Assembly: GCA_023634235.1 (NCBI GenBank)
Contig: JAMKCF010000008.1
Location: 3,725,001 to 3,789,000, forward strand
Direction of reading: 5' to 3'
From: Pisaster brevispinus
Lineage: Eukaryota > Echinodermata > Asteroidea > Forcipulatida > Asteriidae
Length of the DNA stretch: 64,000 bases
Shown in pieces: positions 44,300 to 54,810 of the stretch. Position numbers and translations under genes: made by a program. Below the pieces are notes generated by a model. That model saw nothing but the letters and a program-made list of their open reading frames with translations, was not told the origin of the DNA and searched no databases. Position 1 is the first letter of the stretch; every line of letters begins with the position of its first letter.

Positions 44300-46085
44300 T
44301 TTCCCGGCCACTTTCAGTAATAATTAATTCACTTTCATTAACACACCCTCAAATTCATGCATTTCCCACCTTTTGTATCCACTCAAACCAGGGTTTTTTT
44401 TTTTCGTTTTCGTGCACACATGATTTTGTCTCTCTCATTCAGATTCGTTTAACTCGATACTACAAATTGACTACTCTAAAGTTAAATTTCTACTACCAAT
44501 TTACACTTGATGAAAGTGAATGGTTAACCAGCTCTTGCTGCCGGCTTTTATGAAATTGAATGAGTCTTACGGCCTAATGAAATTAAAAGAGTTTATTTGA
44601 CCAGGGATCGCTAAACTGGTGAAATTGAATTGCTGCTTTTGACTGTTGAATGCTGATTCAACGGAGCATTCAACTTCAAACGAAATAGAATGAGCCAGGT
44701 GTTTAAATGAATGGATTTGTGTTGAAGTTGGCCAGGAAAACCTATATAAAAGGAAATTATGCAAAGTCTGCCCCCACTCATGTTTCAGTCATTGTGACTA
44801 AAAATACAATCTTGTTTAGTTATCTTTTTGGTTATCTTTTTGACTTTATTCAGTCTGAATTTTGTACCGATCCCATTTTTTCAAAAGAGTTTCTTTTGAC
44901 AGAAATTGAATAAGCCGGGTGTTAAAATGAATGGATTTTTTAAAATATTTTGTATTGCCCTGAAAAAACTATATTAAACATGAAATACTGAGTTTAATTG
45001 GAAAACGGTTGACGATTTGTAACCCCCCCCCAAAAAAAAAAAAAAAAAAAATTAAATAAATAAATAAAATAAAAAATATGGTGCACACCTTGTTGTCATC
45101 CACCGCTGGGGATGTCTCTCCATCAACTGGTTCTATTCTGAGGTGTCTCCACTCTTGATCAACTTCTGCTGCCTCATCTCACAGCTTCATCACTAACAGG
45201 TGAGCTCCTCAAAGTAATGAGAAAGGACTCTGTTTTTCCACCAACTTCACTCTGAGACCCTCAATAAAAGAGTTAGCTTTCTCAGATGTTGGCACAAACT
45301 TGAACTTGCTTGTTAGTGAGTCAATCACACAAATACAACTGTCAAGAAATGTTTAAAAGAAATAGTCATTAAAAGTCATTAACAAAATATATAAAAGCAC
45401 AAGCCGATATCAAGTATAGGGATTCAAAAACAAATGCTTTTAAAAACGATCAAATAAGTTTTAACTCAATGATTACTCCAAATTCAAAGAAAGTTATTTG
45501 AGAATTTCAGCAAAAATTCATCCAAAAGTATTAATACGCGTTCAAATTCACACATTTCCCGCTAATCTACTCAAACTGGGGTTTCTTTATAGCAAATAAT
45601 GCATTTATTTTCGTTTTCGTGCACACTTGATCTCTTTTGTCTCATTCAGATTCGTTTCGGTCGATACTACACATTGACACCTCTTAAGTTGAATTTCTAC
45701 TACCAATTTACACTTGTTAAAATTGCATGATTTCGTCTCTATGGCCTAATGAAATGAAAAGACCTTATCTGGCAAGTCAATGCTAAATTGGTGAAACTGA
45801 ATTACTCCTTTTGACTGTTGAATTCTGATTCAAAGGAGCATTCATTTTCAAACGAAATTGAATGAGCAGGTGTTAAAATGAATGGATTTTTTGTTAAAGT
45901 TGGCCGGGAAAACTATAAAGGAAATCATAATAAATCTGCCCCCCCCCCATTTTTTAAGTCATTATGACTAAAAAATACAAAATCTTGTTTACAAAAATAT
46001 GGTAATCTTTTTGGCTTTAGTGAAAATGTAGAAGTCGGATTTTTGTACCTATCCCATTTTGCTCAAATGACTTTCTTTGGACAGA
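44300..46085. repeat. Direct duplication at the outer end of the right arm
   Basis: The stretch 44335-44900 recurs at about 45540-46085: a TTTCGTTTTCGTGCACAC start, the TACTACCAATTTACACTTG block, CTGTTGAATGCTGATTCAA, AATGAATGGATTT, and an end near TGTACCGATCCCATTTT. Offset is about 1.2 kb. Only the outer copy's first part is matched by the left arm. Confidence 0.75.
45075..45343 (-). pseudogene. Decayed exon-like coding segment at the outer end of the right arm
   Basis: On the minus strand, after an acceptor-like CATTTCTTGACAG, one frame reads CICVIDSLTSKFKFVPTSEK followed by ANSFIEGLRVKLVEKQ before a stop at 45209. Downstream (45178-45075), another frame reads DEAAEVDQEWRHLRIEPVDG followed by ETSPAVDD. 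Both look like real protein by composition. The left-arm copy is more damaged. I do not recognise the family; a transposase or captured host gene are both possible. Confidence 0.4.
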
Positions 46086-46150
46086 TCACTGAGAAAAAGA
46101 TGTAGTCTGACCATTGATTCAAACTGCCAATGAGTCTTCATAATAAATAA

Positions 46151-46311
46151 GACCTTATGCATTGCGTCACCATCTTAGAGGTAAAACTATGATGAAACAA
46201 AAGAAAACGCGCATCTTTGTACGCACGGCGCACAAGATCAGCCAATGAACTACCTTCTTTTTACCTCTAGCTGAGGGCGCCCTACTCAAAACACGTCATA
46301 TGCATAAGGTC
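46151..46311. mobile_element. MITE of the GACC..GGTC family
   Basis: Ends GACCTTATGCA and TGCATAAGGTC with TA on the right and AA on the left. The interior has CGCACGGCGCACAAGATC and CCAATGAACTACCTTCTTTT, shared with the copies in the 40-kb region. Confidence 0.65.
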
Positions 46312-47434
46312 TATACAACAATTTACGAGAAGAGTTGTTTCGCCAAAAAAAAAAAATAATTATAATAAATCTTTTGGATTTGATGATAATAAAACAAAGC
46401 TACGGTACACATACTTTACGAGTTCAAGGTTGACCTCACTGATCTCTATTATATAATTACAAATAGAGATCCATGTTTGACCATAATTTGCTGCCCCAGG
46501 GAAATTTATAACATTGCCTGTAAGATTCGTCTAATTACATGAAAATGTAAACTGCACATCACGCGTACGATCTTACACTATACTGGTTGGCAAAATAAGG
46601 AAACATCGCGCCTTTTTGTATGGAGCTGATGGTGGCGTGACGCATATGCGTTTGTGCGTCTGCCTAGTGCACAAGTCTATTGCGGTTGCCAACCAATAGA
46701 GTATGTACGCATGAGTGAATGTAACTAGCATAATATCATAGAAAAGGCTAATCACATCAGCAACTATAATCTGCTGGTATGACGCTAGCCAATTTTGTGT
46801 CTTGCGCTTGGTTCACAAAAGTGGTCTTGTTGGACCAGTGGAGTCTTTATCATGTGTTTGTATCTTATAATTTTGGCTGGACGTCAGACCACTAACAATT
46901 TTAATAAAAGATTTTATATACATATATAATTTGCTCCTCTTTTTGCTATTAATGGATATGTTTGTGTTTTTGTGTTTGTTCTTGTTTATGCCTCTGACGA
47001 AGGTCCAGTTTGGATTGAAAGCTAAGGCCATCTCCCCTACTAATTTTGTATACATAAATAATGTTATATATAATACTCTAAGTAATATAGAGATACTTAC
47101 GTATATGAATTAATGAGGCAAGATTATGAATTATTAAATGAGAAATTGGTAACCTGAAAATACAAGAAGACGGGCGAAATATAAAACTTGTGTTTCTCCC
47201 TCTTCGTTCAGAATACGATTGACTCCGGTAGAGCCCGCCACCAATGGTGACGCAATGAAATAAATAGAATAGAGACTTAGAGGGGGAGCATTTTCCCACC
47301 AGTCATATTTATATAAAACAAGAATAGGGTCGAGGTGCATGTCATAAACATTCAGATATTTCCGCCAGAATGTTGACTCAGTTCAGAGCTGTAGACTGCT
47401 CTCCTGAGATGTAAAGAGGATTTGTGGAACTGAT

Positions 47435-47540
47435 AAATAGTCGACAATGTTCATGTTTTGTGTGATCAACAATATAAATATACATGAAATAACAAACCTG
47501 TAAAAAATTGAGCTTAATCCGTTGTGTGAGTCAGAGTTTG
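47435..47540. repeat. Interspersed repeat, copy 2 of 3
   Basis: CGACAATGTTCATGTTTTGT followed by GTGTGATCAACAATATAAAT and TTAATCCGTTGTGTGAGTCA, the same order as at 1841-1945. Confidence 0.6.
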
Positions 47541-49479
47541 GTTCCACTGTCCGACTGACCTTGTTCCTCATTCCTGCATTGTAAACTTGTCTCTGCCTCC
47601 CTGAAATCTGTTTTAAACAAGAATCGAAAGATTTATATAGAAGTTTAAATCTTCAAAGTTATTTGTTCAAGCTGTTTTGCGGTGTTCAAGGTGTTTTGTC
47701 GAACACCTTCTGGGTTTCTTTTCACCTTCTTTTTGCTGAAACTTATCCAAAGGGATGTCATATTAGCCAAGATCAGAATGACTATAGGTATTCACATGTA
47801 AGCATGTATGTTATCCGGAGTCATATCACTTACAAAATTTTTTCACATTTAAAAATGTATGGCCGGATTTTGCCGAAAGACTTGAGGTTTGTTTACCTTT
47901 GTTTGGAACAAAAATTAAACTTTCAACTCATCAGTAATAATAATGAACCACAACGACAACAATGACGCCATGATGAGGCCAACAGGTATCGACTCGAATT
48001 AATTTGAAGTTTACCATTTTCGGAAAGTCATGCTTTTACAATATTCATTACTGGAAAGGTCGTTAAAAAAAAAAAGTTGTATGGGATTTGCAGAGTTCCC
48101 AATTGACCTTATCTTCAGGATCAAACCGGAAGTTGGAGTGAACATAATATTTTAACTTCGACCTGTTTAAATTAAGCTAAAGGTGAGGTAACCATATTTA
48201 ACAGCGCCCTTTAGTGATAGGATAAAAACACGTTACTCCAAACAGGATGCAAAAACTAAATAAACACTTGAATCTTAATACTTATGAATGAGAAATTGGC
48301 AATGGTGTAACGATGACGTCATCGGGTGTCAAATTATGCTAATTCAAAGTTTGATTCTAATAGAAAAACACAGCTCATGTAACTGGAATATTTTTTTCAA
48401 GTTTGATGAAATACATTTGTTTTTCTACAGTGGTAACCTGATTTGACATTCTGTGCAAACCGGAGAAATGTTTTTTTTTAAGTGTCTTCGATCAAAATGA
48501 CAGTTGATTTTACGAAACTTTGTCATGTTAATAAAATTCTGACATTCATCTGGCCTAACTCTGCAAAATGTGTTCCCGAACACCTGCATTTTGTACACAT
48601 TGCCAAACACTGCTAGTTTGTAGTCTTTACCCTATAGGTAGTAGTCATGTCCAGACACGGTGTGCTGCGTGACACTGATCTTTATTACACAATATAGGAT
48701 CCGGATCGTTCGACGAACAGAGTTCGATTCTTTGAACAAAACCAAAAGGGACGTCGCTTAAAAAAAAAATCAAACAGTTTAGAGAACAAAGAGATGCCCT
48801 TGGACCTTGATTTACCAGCTCGACAATCTGGCGTGTTTTGCAAACATCTACCACCAGGAGAAATAATCAGAGCTATTTCACCGAACCATTAAAAAGTACT
48901 GGCTCATTAAATGTTATTGCGGTGTGAGTTTTCGAACTGCTTTACCCTGGAGACATACCAGGACGCGGGATCACGCGTTGTTGGTTTGCTTCGCAAGGAT
49001 GCGTGATCACCAGGGAGTCTCAAAAATCACCTGATTGCATTTAATGGACCTCTTTATAATATTGGCTTCATTTGGGGTTTTTTGTTTCTCAAACTATAAA
49101 ACCTACAAGCTGGTGCTGTTTACAATGGTATGATTGGACTGGGTTTGGTATTTAAAGATTAAATTTGTCAACTGAGACTCTTTGTTTGCTCATAAAAATC
49201 CATCTGCTGGCTGGCCTGGAAGTTCATTGCTGAAGATATAGGTCAATAATACCATGATGATCTTTCGAAATTTGAAAAAATTTAGGTAAAAATTGATAAA
49301 GGCAAAGACCGGGGACCAACTTCAGAAAAGTACTGAAGCAAAATAATGCTTAAAAACTTTCTGCTCCAGTCACAGAATGTTACATGTGACATGGTATTCT
49401 AGCCGGTAACCTTACTTTAATAAGCATTTTTTTTTGGGGGGGTGGGGGCATAATTATATATATTTTTGCTTAGCTACCT

Positions 49480-50085
49480 TTTTTTGCTTAAGCAGCTCTA
49501 TTAAATTTGGCTCTGCATAAAACATGCTTCAATTTCATGAAGCTGCTTTCGCACAAAAAGTAGCTAAGCAAAAGAATTGTATAATTGTGCTTACCAGAAT
49601 AAGGTTACCAACCAAACTACCATTTCACATGTAGGCATACAATTTGTGACTGGTACCCTGCTCCTTGTTTGCTCAGCAGAAAACTATTAAATGAAATTTC
49701 CTGCTTAAGCAGCTTAATGAAATTGGGCCAAGGGACCAATTCATGGAGCCGCTTGAGCAGACCATTCTAAGCAGGACACCAGTCTAATGGTAGGCCCATA
49801 TGCGTTAAGGTAGTTTGGTTGGTAACCTTGTTATGGTAAGCATAGTTATAGTTATTTTTTGCTTAGCTACTTTTTGTGGGTAAGCAGCTCTATGAAATTG
49901 AAGCAGCTACACAAAGTAGCTAAAAATGCCATGTCGCATGTAACATCTGTGACTCACTGGAATTCTGATCATTTTTTGCTGAGCAGAAAGTTTTGGCTGG
50001 TAATCTTTTTTTCTGGTAAACACAATTGTTTTATGCTTAGCTACTTTTTGCGCTTAAGCAGCTCTATGAAATTGGGCCCTGGGCA
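49480..50085. repeat. Palindromic AATTTCATGAAGC-type repeats, two to three copies
   Basis: Copies at about 49490-49735 and 49735-50080 contain GCTTAGCTAC, TTTTTGCTTAAGCAGCTCTA and GAAATTGGGCC words arranged as imperfect palindromes. They belong to the same family as 23450-24665. Confidence 0.7.
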
Positions 50086-50790
50086 TGGAGACAAATTTCT
50101 TGGGAAGGGTCTATGGCACTGGGGATCAAGAATAATATACAGGTATGTTTTACTTTGTTATTTTTTAATATCAACATTCAACATAATCCAGTCAGGAAAA
50201 TAATTTACATCAGAAATCTGATAATGTGTGGTCACTCTTGCGTGACTAAGCATTGAATTTCCTTGAGCACATTACTGTAAAAACACCATCATAGTACAGT
50301 ATGAAGATCCACAGTTTGTACCCCTAGGCTACTCCTCTTAGTGGCACATCAAACCACACACGCTGGCATGAATTGAACTCAATAGTTGACATGAAATTGA
50401 ACACACATTCTATTTTTTAAATCCCTGTGCAGACATCTTTTGTTCTTCCCTTTGTCCCTGTAGTTAAGAGCCCCCCCCCATAGACTTTGTTGACACAAAA
50501 TTCCTTGTGGAGCAACCCAGTCTTTTGAATTACCCCTATGGAGACCCTTTGTTTTCCCTTTTCTGTTTTGTTCTCAGTCTCCATAAGGTAGTGAATATGA
50601 AATCACCCTTTTCATGCAGCGGTTATACAAGCAATTTGAAATTTGAAACTGCACAAACGCACCATGACATGACCCAGGCTATTTGGTAGTAGTGCGCCCT
50701 CACCTACATGTCAACAGGAGGTTTGTTTATTGGCCAGTCATGTGGGCCGCGCGCACAAATCTGAGCGTTACGCATTGTATCATCCAAGAG

Positions 50791-50947
50791 CAAGTTCGGG
50801 TGGGCGACTAGAGTGACTAGACTTACCAGAAACCATAGAACACAGAGAGATTGATTAGACGACCATGCACTGGAGCATGGTCGATCTAGTCAATTTGAGA
50901 GCTACGTCACACAGTCTATAGTCGCTCTAGTCGCCCACCCGAACTTG
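50791..50947. mobile_element. Hairpin element with 30-bp terminal inverted repeats
   Basis: CAAGTTCGGGTGGGCGACTA at the left is matched by the reverse complement at the right end (50918-50947), one mismatch in about 30 bases. The centre holds a second inverted pair (GACCATGC and GCATGGTC), so the whole 157 bp could fold. No clear target duplication was found. It lies within a larger degenerate repeat region. Confidence 0.75.
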
Positions 50948-51007
50948 CCCCTTGGTTTACCTCCAGCATGGCGGCTTGATGACGTCCATGCAAAAGGTCT
51001 TTTAATA

Positions 51008-51161
51008 GACCCCTTGCATTGGCCGCCATCTTAAATGTCAAGCAATGTAAACGTGCACGCGTGTATACGCGCTGCGCACGACTCTCAGCCAATTGTAGTC
51101 ACTGTCCTCAGGTGAGGAGACTGTTTTTGGCTTGTGACGTCACAAATTGGCTTGTGACGTC
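51008..51161. mobile_element. MITE of the GACCCC family with a worn right end
   Basis: The left end GACCCCTTGCAT follows TA. The right end retains only GTC before TA. The interior has CGCGCTGCGCACGACTCTCAGC, shared with sister copies, and a local direct repeat of TTGGCTTGTGACGTC. Confidence 0.55.
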
Positions 51162-51171
51162 TATAAATACA

Positions 51172-52794
51172 TGTGTCATGTGGTAGCATTCACAATAAAA
51201 CGTTCTCCTACACACAATGCACCGAGATACAAGTTTCGCAAAGAGTAAATTACATGTAACAAGCATGCTGTCACCTCATGCACGAGACGTGTCTACCTTG
51301 ATTCCTTGATATACCCGTTTCATTTGTATGTTAATCTAAACTCCGTGAGCTGTTATTCATTCTAAAAGGCACAGACCTTTCATGGTGTCAATGTCGGGTC
51401 TAGTGGCTTAGCTTGGGTGGCGATCGGGGGCAAAGTTGGCTGGGGCATGTGCCCCGAGTGCCAAATTTTAAACAGGGGGTGCCAAATCAACTAAAGTGGT
51501 TTTTATTTTGTATTACCTGCTTTCTTTTACGAAGATGATCCACCATGATGTAAGTGCCCCTCAGAATTGTGACTAATACTTTAAATGTATTATATTATAC
51601 ATAATTGGTAGAGCTGGCAAAATAGTTGCAGACAGTGTTCATGTTTTGTGCGATTAACTACACATGAAATAACCAACCTGTGAACATTTTGGGTCTAATT
51701 CGTTGCATGTAAAATTGTCCTTAATTTTGGTGCTCACAACCGAAATATGACTTCATTTCTGTGGGAAACATTTCCCAGAAGAAAAATGGTTCTAGTATGA
51801 ACCTCATAATCAGTAAGCTTTCAGAGTATAACAATTAAACAATGATATTTTTCATCATCCTTACCAATCCCGTACAATACTTTTATCCTATGGTTGTTAC
51901 TAAATCTCACAAATAGTGAAAAATACAAACAAACAAAAATCTCATATATTATCTGCTACACATTCTAAGCCAAGTTAAGTAAAGGAGGCACCATCCTCTA
52001 GCCTTGCTACCAGACTTCACGAATCCAAGCTACACCACTGAGTCTAAAAGTACTTCAGTCTTTACTTAAAACAGACTTTGTCACTCGTGAGAAGGTGATG
52101 ATATTACCAGTATATGTTAGAACATCCAACTATTTGTACATCAAGTGTACATAAACACAAGTTACATTAACTGGTATAAAACTATGTTACGAATACAGCT
52201 CCTGACCCCTGGAGTTCAATGTTTACAGAGAAAGCTCGCACTGCGCACATTGCTGGTCGTTGGTTGGCCAATCAAGAAATGTGATTTTTGTTTTTATAAA
52301 AGAGATGTACAAAACACATTATAATTTTTCTCATTAAAATATTCCCTCTGTAACTATACATTCTTGTTTTGAAGCGCTTACGCGGCAAAAACTGGGTGTT
52401 TATGCACAAGCGCCATCTTTAAAAAATATACCGCAATGCGTCTTGGGAAACCGACTACAATTAAAGAACAAATAAAGCTCCTAAGATGGACGCCATGCTG
52501 TAGTTTACATGTAACTGTGCCATGTTTTATAGTTGTGTATGTACTGTTTTACTTCAAAACCAGCGCGCAATGACGGTTGCCTGTTTTTGCTTGGACTCGG
52601 ATTTTACCCAGAATCCTTTGCGCGCCAATCATGCGCATTAGGACATGCATAACAGAGCTATTTGTCTCTAAAAATTGCACCCGGCCACGGGCGAACAGTA
52701 GCCGCATGTGACGTCAGTGCACGGGGTCTTTCGATTTCTAAATAAAAACACATGTTCTATAGCAGTCACCTGGACATTATTCAAGCTGTACTCC
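51172..52794. other. Intergenic downstream of POMGNT2
   Basis: Holds the third copy of the dispersed repeat (51604-51770) and a worn hAT-like pair of ends (AGTGGCTTAGCTTGG near 51399, CCAAGCTACACCACTG near 52026). A further GC-rich stretch (52375-52735) ends GTGCACGGGGTCTTT and resembles the GACCCC MITE family. No gene was recognised. Confidence 0.45.
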
Positions 52795-54513
52795 TCAACA
52801 AATAACGTCAGTAAAAGGCCCCTGGATGTCCCCCACTAAGCATCTTACCCAGATTCTATAACTTTCAGTTTCTTCAATGCCATCGGTGAAAACATAGTCA
52901 GTAAACTGCATTATGTAAGCTTTATAATCATCCCTATGTAACTGCTGTATCCACGCCTCATATTTGACATCATGAATATTCATATATTCAATATTCCAAG
53001 GTTGGTGCCACGAGATGTGCAAACCGTTCTTTCTTTCGCACATTAAGTTCTGAATTCCACTGGGAAATAAATTTAAGGTAGTCGTAACTTTTCTGATCTG
53101 TTCACTTTCGCCAAGGCCATTTGTGAGTGCATCTAGCAGGGACGGTATATCAACAGTTGTGTCTTGGTATATACGAAAGAGCCACTCTGAGTTGGAGCAA
53201 CACAGGTGCTGTGGTACTTCTGTTGATTCCATAATCTGTCTCTGCTCCTCGCGACTCAAATGGTTTATGCCACCATAGGCAGGTAGTGCATCTGGATGCG
53301 CAACAGCGTGGTCAGGTTTCACATTCCGCCAGGACCTGTAGACGATGCCCATGTCTTGGAATTCAACCAGCGTCTTGTAAGGGGTGTAGTGGGCGGGGTT
53401 GATGGCGTACGGGAATAATTCCAGAAGAACGGACCCTGGGGGTAGAAACATGGCTAGGATCAAGAGAGAACCGTGCATTCCGATCAAGGCTTTAGCGCAC
53501 GATATTGTCTTAATAAGATGAGCTACTGGGGAGTCTTCAAGACCAGCAGTGAAGACTCGCATTCCTATTCTTTGAGCTATTTCAGACACGAGCTCAATCT
53601 CATTCAGAATCAGTCTAGTTGATCTCCTTGTAATTAGGACAGCGTAACTGCCAGCAGCTTCACAGCCCGTGAATCCTATCCGACCATGCACGAAGTGTAT
53701 GAACAAGTTAACTTTAGTTGCTGAGAGGAGGGAGTCGAGGATTGGCCCCTGGGGGACTTGGAATCCATACTGGTACCAAATTGTGGCGTTTGATAAACCA
53801 ACATGTGCTTCCTCGAAGCACACCAAACTTTGGTCTGAACCCTCCACAAGATCACCTTTCAGTAACGGTCGCTGGTGAAACAGAACTTTTACGAAATCTA
53901 TGAAGTCTCCTTCAGGGAATCCATCCAGGAAAACTAGTTGAGCACCTGGTGTGAAGTCTGTCTTGTCCATCAATCCAGCCTGCAACATGGTGTCAAACAG
54001 CGGTAGGAGGTCATCGTGAAGCACATGCATGATGTTGTTTGGGTTGAAGCGATTCATGAGGACGTGCTTCCCGGAAAACAGTTTGATTTTCCGAAATCTC
54101 TCCAGAGCTGACACGGGGAGACTACTGTAGTGGAAGTACTGAGTGTTGTGGTTCGGGACGGAAGACAAATCGACCAGAGCTGGGTCGAAGAGGCTCCGAG
54201 GAAGTCCAGATGAGACGGATCGAGGGCCTTCCAGAAAGACAAACTCCTTATGTTCCTGGGAGAAGCAAAGGTTGTGAAACCTACACATTCTGTTGGTGTT
54301 GCTGGATCCAACGCACCAAACAGAGGTTCCACCCTCCAAGAATGTCCTGTCAACTGTCTCTGGCTCCGCTTTTCCCCCCAATCGTGACCTTTGAGATTCT
54401 GAAGCTGAGCTGATTGAGCAGTTCGAGAGCTTCTCCTCTAAAATGAGGCATCTGTAAACACCCCATGCTGCTACAAACACAGCCAAGACCGTCAGAGTGT
54501 CAGAGAAAGTCAT
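52795..54513 (-). CDS. POMGNT2: Protein O-linked mannose beta-1,4-N-acetylglucosaminyltransferase 2
   Basis: An intact 572-residue, intronless frame, close to the usual length of about 580 with a single coding exon. The family's enzyme adds GlcNAc in beta-1,4 linkage to O-mannose on alpha-dystroglycan in the endoplasmic reticulum, an early step of matriglycan synthesis. Visible here are an N-terminal signal anchor (residues 4-23), DLSSVPNHNTQYF (115-127), NRFNPNNIMHVLHDDLLPLF (154-173), MHGSLL (346-351) and LELFPYAINPAHYTPYKTL (364-382). HLCCSNSEWLFRIYQDT (436-452) follows, then a C-terminal fibronectin type III domain (about 487-572). N-glycosylation sequons occur at 31 and 242. No disabling changes were seen. 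The ATG at 54513 directly precedes the signal anchor, which supports it. Confidence 0.93.
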   Translation of the reverse strand: MTFSDTLTVLAVFVAAWGVYRCLILEEKLSNCSISSASESQRSRLGGKAEPETVDRTFLEGGTSVWCVGSSNTNRMCRFHNLCFSQEHKEFVFLEGPRSVSSGLPRSLFDPALVDLSSVPNHNTQYFHYSSLPVSALERFRKIKLFSGKHVLMNRFNPNNIMHVLHDDLLPLFDTMLQAGLMDKTDFTPGAQLVFLDGFPEGDFIDFVKVLFHQRPLLKGDLVEGSDQSLVCFEEAHVGLSNATIWYQYGFQVPQGPILDSLLSATKVNLFIHFVHGRIGFTGCEAAGSYAVLITRRSTRLILNEIELVSEIAQRIGMRVFTAGLEDSPVAHLIKTISCAKALIGMHGSLLILAMFLPPGSVLLELFPYAINPAHYTPYKTLVEFQDMGIVYRSWRNVKPDHAVAHPDALPAYGGINHLSREEQRQIMESTEVPQHLCCSNSEWLFRIYQDTTVDIPSLLDALTNGLGESEQIRKVTTTLNLFPSGIQNLMCERKNGLHISWHQPWNIEYMNIHDVKYEAWIQQLHRDDYKAYIMQFTDYVFTDGIEETESYRIWVRCLVGDIQGPFTDVIC

Positions 54514-54734
54514 TGTTGTCTTGTCACTACGCCACGCCTTCTAGACGTTTGACGACCGTCTGGTGGTGACACATTGCTGGAAGTTTTTGCACAGTGCAGT
54601 ATCACTTCCCGGCATGTTCTTCCTTAGGAAAAGTACATTGAGTAGTCCTGTAATTAATCAAGAAAAGTTATAAACCACAAGGGAAAAAAACTGGGTAAAT
54701 TTTAAATCAGTTGGGGTTGGACAAAGAAAATTTG

Positions 54735-54810
54735 ACTAGAGCGGGATTTGAATAAACGTCCTCCGGATTAACGTGCCGGCGCTCTACCAAGCTATCTATT
54801 TTGGCAATAT
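54735..54810 (-). mobile_element. tRNA-derived SINE
   Basis: On the minus strand, an A-box-like TAGCTTGGTAGAGCGCCGGC is followed by a B-box-like ATTCAAATCCCGC and a non-tRNA tail (CTAGTCAAATTTTCTTTGTC). The T-arm is imperfect. This reads as a SINE head rather than a working tRNA gene. Confidence 0.6.

Larger units (their letters stand above)
35826..45752 (-). mobile_element. Giant inverted repeat, right arm (about 9.9 kb)
   Basis: Mirror copy of 25012-35300. Right-arm-specific additions are the two TA-flanked MITEs at 40362-40691, about 450 bp at 36370-36815, and extra sequence at 44095-44920 that itself duplicates the outer end. The outer limit is near 45752, where similarity to the left arm stops inside AGAGACGAAATCAT. 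I could not find a convincing target site duplication at the two outer ends. Confidence 0.88.
46086..49480. other. Intergenic, repeats and AT-rich sequence
   Basis: Contains the MITE at 46151-46311, the dispersed repeat at 47435-47540 (see 1841-2130), and no supported gene. Short frames around 46813-47340 and 48425-48854 have no domain. A small inverted pair (GATCACGC and GCGTGATC) occurs near 48975-49010. Confidence 0.45.

Noticed and set aside
46950..47060. Possible Penelope-like or LINE 3' end around CTGACGAAGGTCCAGTTTGG
   Set aside because: A single suggestive phrase, with no reverse transcriptase or endonuclease coding nearby.
51398..52042. Full hAT-like element bounded by AGTGGCTTAGC and GCTACACCACTG
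   Set aside because: The ends resemble hAT termini, but no 8-bp duplication is present and the interval contains an unrelated dispersed repeat.
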